Below are positions 59,073 through 64,000 of a stretch of DNA of 64,000 nt, piece by piece (within the stretch, counting starts at the first letter, position 1; every line of letters begins with the position of its first letter). This DNA is from Roseivirga echinicomitans (GTDB lineage Bacteria; Bacteroidota; Bacteroidia; Cytophagales; Cyclobacteriaceae). The notes under the pieces were generated by a model. That model was not told where the DNA came from. It saw nothing but the letters and a program-made list of their open reading frames with translations, and made no database searches. The stretch covers positions 177,851 through 241,850 of the forward strand of contig NZ_LRDB01000051.1 in the NCBI RefSeq assembly GCF_001592935.1, in the 5' to 3' direction. The translations under genes were made by a program, and so were the position numbers.

Positions 59073-61167
59073 GGAGTCGATATTACTAAGAGTAAGAATA
59101 GCTTTTTTAGCTGTGATTGCCTTTGTCTTGGTAGTAATCTACCGGATTGCAGACATTCAGTTTGTTCAAGGTGATGAATGGCGAAAAGAAGCACAAGAAA
59201 TTGGGCTGGACTATAAAACAATAAAGGCCACCCGAGGAAGTATCTATGCCGATGGTAACGACCTGATGGCGACCTCACTTCCTTTTTACAAAATTGCATT
59301 CGATCCATCGCTTGCAAACGATAATACCTTTAAAACAGGTATTGACTCCCTTTCACTACTATTGTCGAAATTTTTTCGAGATCGCTCTCCTGGTGAATAT
59401 CGGAAGAAGATCTCGGAAGCTCGACAATCCCGCAAGAGGTACTTAGTTCTAAATAACAACCTCATCAATTATCAGAATAAAGAGATGATGGAGAAATGGC
59501 CCATCTTTAGAGAAGGTCAAATGATTGGTGGGGTAATATTTGATAAGTTCGATGAGCGTCATCGCCCTTTTAAAACTTTAGCCCAGCGTACAATTGGTGG
59601 TGTAAACAAGGATGGAGAAGCTACTGTAGGAATAGAAAAGAGTTACGATCAATTTTTGGCTGGTCAAGACGGAAAAGGTTTATATCAAAGAATAGCAGGC
59701 GGTAACTGGATGCCCGTGAACGTGGCCTCAGATGTGAAGCCTAGAAATGGCTATGATGTCTATACAACAATAGATATCAACCTTCAAGATGTGGCTCAAA
59801 ACTCATTATTGAGGCAATTAGAGAAATACGGAGCCGCCTATGGCACGGTAGTTTTAATGGAGGTAAAAACAGGCGAAATCAAGGCCATGTCTAACCTTAC
59901 AAGAACAGAAAGTGGTTCATATGTTGAAGACTATAATTACGCGGTCCAAGGATTAAATGATCCCGGGTCTACCTTTAAGCTTGCTTCAATGCTAGCGCTT
60001 TTAGAGGCAGATAAAATTGAGCTTACGGATTCGGTTGATACGGGTGATGGGACGGTAAAATTTTATGACCGTACCATGGAGGATCAGAGTGCTTCGAAAG
60101 GAGGGTATGGGAAACTTACTGTTCAAGAGGTGTTTGAAAAATCTTCCAATGTAGGGGTGTCCAAATTGGTAGATCAATATTTTGGCAAGAACCCACAGCG
60201 GTACATTGATATTATTAAGTCAACTGGTTTAGGCAAGCCTCTCGACTTCCAAATGATGGGTGAGGGTATTCCTTACATTAAGAATGTAGATGATAAATCT
60301 TGGAGTGGAACAAGCTTACCGTGGATGTCTGTAGGTTATGAGACCGCAATAACTCCCCTTCAAACCTTAGCTTTCTATAATGCGGTTGCCAATGATGGTA
60401 AAATGATTCAGCCCATCATTGTGAAGAGCATTAGAAAAGGGAATCAGATTGTAGAGGAATTTGAGGCTAAAACACTCGATAAGAAAATAGCGTCAAAAGC
60501 TACGCTAGAGAAACTGAAAATCATGCTTGAGGGCGTGGTGGAAAGAGGTACAGCTAAAAACATTAAAAACGACTTTTATAAGATTGCTGGAAAAACTGGA
60601 ACAGCTCAAAAATTAATGAATGGACGATATTATAAGCAACGCTATTACGCGTCTTTTGCTGGTTATTTTCCTGCCGATGAGCCTCTGTATTCTTGCATTG
60701 TGGTGATTGATTACCCTAAGGGCTGGAACAGTTTCGGAGGGGATGTTTCTGCTCCAGTTTTCAAAGAAATAGCCGATATGATTTTTGCCCTTGATCTTGG
60801 CTTACATGATACATTCAAGGAAGAACGTTTGGCCAAAGAAGGAACTTTCCCTGTGATCAGAGCAGGTAACTATGATGAATTGAACCAACTTCTAAATGAG
60901 TTTGGCATTTCAAATCACATGGAAGAAGAAAATGTAGAATGGGTGAGAGCAAGCATCAGTAATAATGCAATTGCGTGGAAATCGAACCATTCAGAGTCGA
61001 GCCTTGTGCCGAACGTGGAAGGAATGACGCTTAGAGATGCACTTTATATACTGGAAAATAAAGGACTAAAAGTTTCTGTCTCTGGTACGGGTCGAGTGCT
61101 TAGGCAATCGGTCTCTTCAGGGAGAAGAATAGTTAAAGGAACAACGATCACTATTGAACTAGGGTAA
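59062..61167 (+). CDS. ftsI: division-type penicillin-binding protein (FtsI/PBP3-like) with C-terminal PASTA domain
   Basis: A 701-aa class B PBP with a GTG start. N-terminal TM (VRIAFLAVIAFVLVVIYRIADIQF), PBP dimerisation domain around 40-240, and transpeptidase domain with the nucleophile serine in GSTFKLAS near residue 302. SSNVG lies near 363 and KTGTAQK near 511. The last about 55 residues form one PASTA domain (PNVEGMTLRDALYILENKGLKV). It cross-links septal peptidoglycan together with FtsW. A PASTA tail on FtsI is common in Bacteroidota. Overlaps the FtsL-like gene and is followed three bases later by murE. Confidence 0.96.
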   Translation: MNIKESILLRVRIAFLAVIAFVLVVIYRIADIQFVQGDEWRKEAQEIGLDYKTIKATRGSIYADGNDLMATSLPFYKIAFDPSLANDNTFKTGIDSLSLLLSKFFRDRSPGEYRKKISEARQSRKRYLVLNNNLINYQNKEMMEKWPIFREGQMIGGVIFDKFDERHRPFKTLAQRTIGGVNKDGEATVGIEKSYDQFLAGQDGKGLYQRIAGGNWMPVNVASDVKPRNGYDVYTTIDINLQDVAQNSLLRQLEKYGAAYGTVVLMEVKTGEIKAMSNLTRTESGSYVEDYNYAVQGLNDPGSTFKLASMLALLEADKIELTDSVDTGDGTVKFYDRTMEDQSASKGGYGKLTVQEVFEKSSNVGVSKLVDQYFGKNPQRYIDIIKSTGLGKPLDFQMMGEGIPYIKNVDDKSWSGTSLPWMSVGYETAITPLQTLAFYNAVANDGKMIQPIIVKSIRKGNQIVEEFEAKTLDKKIASKATLEKLKIMLEGVVERGTAKNIKNDFYKIAGKTGTAQKLMNGRYYKQRYYASFAGYFPADEPLYSCIVVIDYPKGWNSFGGDVSAPVFKEIADMIFALDLGLHDTFKEERLAKEGTFPVIRAGNYDELNQLLNEFGISNHMEEENVEWVRASISNNAIAWKSNHSESSLVPNVEGMTLRDALYILENKGLKVSVSGTGRVLRQSVSSGRRIVKGTTITIELG

Positions 61168-61170
61168 TTC

Positions 61171-62634
61171 ATGTCTGCATTAAAAGACATATTGTACAAA
61201 GTGGCTTTGCAGTCAGTGTCTGGTGATACTGCTGTGGAGGTGGCTGCATTGGCTTTCGACTCAAGAAAAGTGGGCGCCAATACTGCCTTTATTGCTACGC
61301 GTGGCACCCAAGCCGATGGTCATGATTATATAGAACAAGCCATTGAAAAAGGCGCTGTTGCCATTATTTGTGAACAACTTCCAGAAAATCTAAATACTTC
61401 CATTACCTACGTTCAGGTGAAAGACAGCAGTGAGGCCTTGGGCATCATGGCTTCTAATTTCTTCGGAAACCCTAGTGCGAAATTGAAGTTGGTGGGCGTT
61501 ACAGGCACCAACGGAAAAACTACTTGTGTGAGCTTGTTGTTCCAGCTGTTCAAACAATTGGGCTATAATGTTGGCTTACTTTCTACAGTAGTCAATAAAA
61601 TCAATGATGAAATAATTGTAGCAACCCACACCACGCCCGATGCCATTCAAATGAATGAGCTAATGGCAAAAATGGTAGCCAAAGGTTGTTCTCATTGTTT
61701 TATGGAGGTCAGTTCTCATGCCTTGGTGCAACACCGAGTTTCAGGACTTACTTTTCAAGGAGCGGTTTTCACTAACCTCTCCCACGATCATTTAGATTAT
61801 CACAAGACTTTCGATGAGTACATCAAAGCAAAGAAGATGCTGTTCGATGGACTTCCGTCTTCAGCTTTTGCCTTGACCAATATAGATGACAAAAGAGGAG
61901 CAGTAATGCTTCAGAATACTAAAGCTTCGAAATACCGCTATGCACTAAAAACCATGGCCGATTTCAAAGCAAAGATTCTTTCCAACACCCTTCAGGGTTT
62001 GGAATTAGATATTGAAGGCCATAATGTTTGGTTCAAACTGATTGGTGACTTCAATGCTTATAATCTGATGGCGGTTTATGGAGCGGCCATTTTATTGGAA
62101 GAAGAATCAGCAGATGTGCTCCAAGCTTTATCTGATTTAAACCCAGCACCTGGGCGTTTTGAGCAGGTGCTTACGGATACAGGTATCACCGCTATTGTGG
62201 ATTATGCCCATACACCAGACGCGTTGGAAAATGTACTCTCTACCATTAAAGTTTTCCGCAGTGGAAACGAGAAAGTGATTACGGTGGTAGGCTGTGGCGG
62301 AAATAGAGACACCACCAAAAGACCTGAAATGGCCAAGATCGCTTGTGAACTAAGCGATAAAGTAGTGCTGACTTCAGATAACCCACGCTTTGAGGAGCCA
62401 ATGGCGATTATTGAAGACATGCAAAAAGGCGTGAGTCCAAGTAACTATAGAAAAACACTGGTCATGGCAGATAGAAGAGAAGCGATTAAAACCGCCTGCT
62501 CAATGGCTGAACCCAATGATATTATCCTAGTGGCGGGAAAAGGTCACGAAACCTATCAAGATGTAAAAGGAGTGAAATCCGATTTCGATGATAGAAAAGT
62601 ATTGAAAGACATGTTAAACCTAATTCATAAATAA
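61171..62634 (+). CDS. murE: UDP-N-acetylmuramoyl-L-alanyl-D-glutamate--2,6-diaminopimelate ligase
   Basis: A 487-aa cytoplasmic Mur ligase adding the third residue of the stem peptide. ATP-binding motif VGVTGTNGKTTCV near residue 108; HTTPDAIQMNELM near 149; FMEVSSHALVQHRVSG near 176; VDYAHTPDALENVL near 344; and the substrate-selecting DNPRFEEP near 405, the signature for meso-diaminopimelate rather than lysine. Start is ATG four bases after the ftsI stop. Followed by a 75-bp spacer with TAATATC repeats before mraY. Confidence 0.96.
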   Translation: MSALKDILYKVALQSVSGDTAVEVAALAFDSRKVGANTAFIATRGTQADGHDYIEQAIEKGAVAIICEQLPENLNTSITYVQVKDSSEALGIMASNFFGNPSAKLKLVGVTGTNGKTTCVSLLFQLFKQLGYNVGLLSTVVNKINDEIIVATHTTPDAIQMNELMAKMVAKGCSHCFMEVSSHALVQHRVSGLTFQGAVFTNLSHDHLDYHKTFDEYIKAKKMLFDGLPSSAFALTNIDDKRGAVMLQNTKASKYRYALKTMADFKAKILSNTLQGLELDIEGHNVWFKLIGDFNAYNLMAVYGAAILLEEESADVLQALSDLNPAPGRFEQVLTDTGITAIVDYAHTPDALENVLSTIKVFRSGNEKVITVVGCGGNRDTTKRPEMAKIACELSDKVVLTSDNPRFEEPMAIIEDMQKGVSPSNYRKTLVMADRREAIKTACSMAEPNDIILVAGKGHETYQDVKGVKSDFDDRKVLKDMLNLIHK

Positions 62635-62669
62635 AGTACGATTGACGATGTCAGAGCTAAGAAACCCAG

Positions 62670-62709
62670 TTTTTTAACGTCTAATATCTAATATCCAAAA
62701 TCTAAAAAA
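62670..62709. repeat. short TAATATC-like tandem motif before mraY
   Basis: The spacer murE-mraY holds TCTAATATCTAATATCC followed by AAAATCT, two clear copies of TAATATC and one degenerate. The sequence is unlike a promoter or terminator. Confidence 0.45.
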
Positions 62710-63924
62710 ATGCTATACTACCTATTCAATTATTTAGATAGAGAATTTGACTTGGTTGGCGCGGGAGTGTTTCAGTACATCTCATTCCGTGCGGGTATGG
62801 CTGTGCTTTTGTCTTTGTTAATCACCATTACTTTCGGTGAAAAGTTGATCAATATGCTTCGGAACAAGCAAGTAGGTGAAAGCATAAGAGACTTAGGTTT
62901 AGAAGGTCAAATGGCTAAAAAGGGTACGCCTACAATGGGTGGGCTTATCATTATTGCTGCCATTGTAATTCCAACTTTGCTTTTCGCGAAGCTTGAGAAT
63001 ATTTACGTCATTCTGTTGTTGATTACTACTTTGGGTTTGGGAGCTATTGGCTTTTTGGATGATTACATCAAGGTTTTTAAGAAGAACAAAGAAGGCCTGG
63101 CAGGTAAATTTAAAGTAGTTGGTCAGGTAGGAATAGGTCTCCTGGTAGGGGCTGTGCTCTATTTTAATGATGATGTAGTGGTTAGAGAATTCAATCCAAC
63201 TCCACAAGTAGAAACCACTTCGGAGATAACGGTTCCCAATTATGTCGACAGTAAATCTACGACCACCACTATTCCTTTTGTTAAGAATAATGAGTTGGAT
63301 TATGATGCATTCAACCCGACAAATAACGAATGGGTGACTGCCGCCATTTACATTTTGGTGGTGATTTTCTTCGTTACGGCCATTTCTAATGGAGCCAATA
63401 TTACGGATGGAATAGACGGTTTAGCCGCAGGAACATCTGCTATCATTGGATTGGCACTGGCGATTTTCGCCTATATATCAGGTAACGCAATTTTCTCTGA
63501 CTACCTGAATGTCATGTTCATACCAAACTCTGGAGAGCTCGTGATTTTTTGTACTGCCTTTGTAGGTGCCTGTGTAGGTTTTTTATGGTACAACTCTTAT
63601 CCGGCCCAGGTCTTTATGGGTGACACAGGCAGTCTGTCATTGGGTGGAATTATAGCTGTTTTGGCTCTAGTGCTCCGAAAAGAACTTTTGATTCCGGTGT
63701 TGTGCGGAATCTTTGTGATCGAAAACCTCTCTGTAATTATTCAGGTGAGCTATTTCAAATACACAAAAAGGAAATATGGTGAAGGAAGAAGGGTGTTCTT
63801 AATGTCACCTTTGCATCATCACTATCAGAAAAAAGCAATGCCAGAAGCTAAGATTGTAACAAGGTTCTGGATCATTGGAATTCTGTTGGCAATTATAACA
63901 TTAGCAACGCTTAAACTGAGGTAG
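62710..63924 (+). CDS. mraY: phospho-N-acetylmuramoyl-pentapeptide transferase
   Basis: A 404-aa polytopic membrane enzyme transferring phospho-MurNAc-pentapeptide to undecaprenyl phosphate, giving lipid I. Motifs: [13 protein letters not shown] near residue 71, the Mg2+-binding [16 protein letters not shown] near 117, [15 protein letters not shown] near 230, [12 protein letters not shown] near 302 and [11 protein letters not shown] near 365. Between TM helices 4 and 5 (about 160-205) it has a hydrophilic insert ([16 protein letters not shown]) that makes it longer than the about 360-aa E. coli enzyme. Part of the dcw cluster. Confidence 0.97.
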   Translation: MLYYLFNYLDREFDLVGAGVFQYISFRAGMAVLLSLLITITFGEKLINMLRNKQVGESIRDLGLEGQMAKKGTPTMGGLIIIAAIVIPTLLFAKLENIYVILLLITTLGLGAIGFLDDYIKVFKKNKEGLAGKFKVVGQVGIGLLVGAVLYFNDDVVVREFNPTPQVETTSEITVPNYVDSKSTTTTIPFVKNNELDYDAFNPTNNEWVTAAIYILVVIFFVTAISNGANITDGIDGLAAGTSAIIGLALAIFAYISGNAIFSDYLNVMFIPNSGELVIFCTAFVGACVGFLWYNSYPAQVFMGDTGSLSLGGIIAVLALVLRKELLIPVLCGIFVIENLSVIIQVSYFKYTKRKYGEGRRVFLMSPLHHHYQKKAMPEAKIVTRFWIIGILLAIITLATLKLR

Positions 63925-63928
63925 AAAA

Positions 63929-63958
63929 GTGAAACAGAAAACAGTGAAGCAGAAGACA
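63929..63958. repeat. 15-bp imperfect tandem repeat after mraY
   Basis: GTGAAACAGAAAACA and GTGAAGCAGAAGACA are adjacent copies identical at 13 of 15 positions, in a purine-rich spacer. Confidence 0.6.
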
Positions 63959-63973
63959 GGAAAAAGAACAAAT

Positions 63974-64000
63974 ATGGAGAGTTGGGAACTCAATTTTCTG
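63974..64000 (+). CDS. possible start of the next gene, truncated by the window edge
   Basis: ATG at 63974 opens a nine-codon frame (MESWELNFL) to the end of the window. murD is the expected next dcw gene, but this peptide is too short to identify. Confidence 0.25.

Noticed and set aside
1..64000. CRISPR arrays, transposases, integrases, phage genes
   Set aside because: No regularly spaced identical repeats and no recognisable recombinase or phage protein among the open frames.

Overview
The window looks like chromosomal DNA of a member of the Bacteroidota, most likely a marine or gliding-type Cytophagales (Roseivirga/Fulvivirga/Marivirga-like; the genus is inference). The evidence is a fused SecDF, two giant proteins with type B type IX secretion (T9SS) C-terminal domains, a PorP/SprF gene, a MauE/DoxX plus beta-propeller lipoprotein operon, and TAnnTTTG promoter elements. 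A dcw cluster of Bacteroidota type carries an FtsI with a PASTA tail. There are no rRNA genes, recognisable tRNAs, CRISPR arrays, transposases or phage genes.

Layout. 1-5.5 kb: a metal-efflux locus on the minus strand (small HYC_CC_PP-type protein, CusA-like RND pump, TolC/CusC-like outer-membrane channel running off the left edge). 5.6-11.8 kb: an exported BNR/Asp-box repeat protein, a small beta-barrel, an NTF2-like exported protein and a C-terminal processing protease. 12-21.3 kb: housekeeping genes on the plus strand (hemerythrin/RIC-like protein, ruvX, def, an AGCS amino-acid symporter, rdgB, udk, secDF, small membrane proteins). 21.4-29.9 kb: a MarR regulator with a perfect 40-bp palindrome, threonine aldolase, a DinB protein, an LpxL-like acyltransferase, a large FtsX/MacB-like permease, a repeat-rich spacer, and htpG.

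29.9-35.2 kb is a visibly AT-rich accessory island. It holds three tiny exported peptides sharing a C-G-x-G-[FY]-K-C core (two cysteines, six residues apart) and a KGKD block whose order is swapped in the third peptide. They are followed by an anchored propeller-like protein, a MauE/DoxX redox-associated membrane protein, and two beta-propeller lipoproteins. This is the best candidate in the window for a poorly described system, possibly export and thiol oxidation of small two-cysteine peptides.

35.2-46.3 kb: two T9SS type B cargo proteins (1054 and 1786 aa), an exported DmpA-type P1 peptidase and a divergent PorP/SprF gene. 46.3-56.9 kb: M48 protease, BamA/TamA-like outer-membrane protein, gpsA, PlsB-like acyltransferase, bioF-like enzyme, LpxR-like protein, long-chain polyprenyl diphosphate synthase and a CaiB/BaiF CoA-transferase, so mostly envelope lipid metabolism. 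57.3-63.9 kb: the start of the division and cell wall (dcw) cluster, mraZ-rsmH-ftsL-ftsI-murE-mraY. It is preceded by four G-T-G boxes at an exact 10-bp period, which match the known MraZ operator.

An unexpected recurring observation is that three exported outer-membrane proteins (TolC-like, BamA-like, LpxR-like) have a convincing signal peptide in frame but no ATG, GTG or TTG at its beginning. Each has an ATT or ATC followed by a lysine codon where Met-Lys would be expected.
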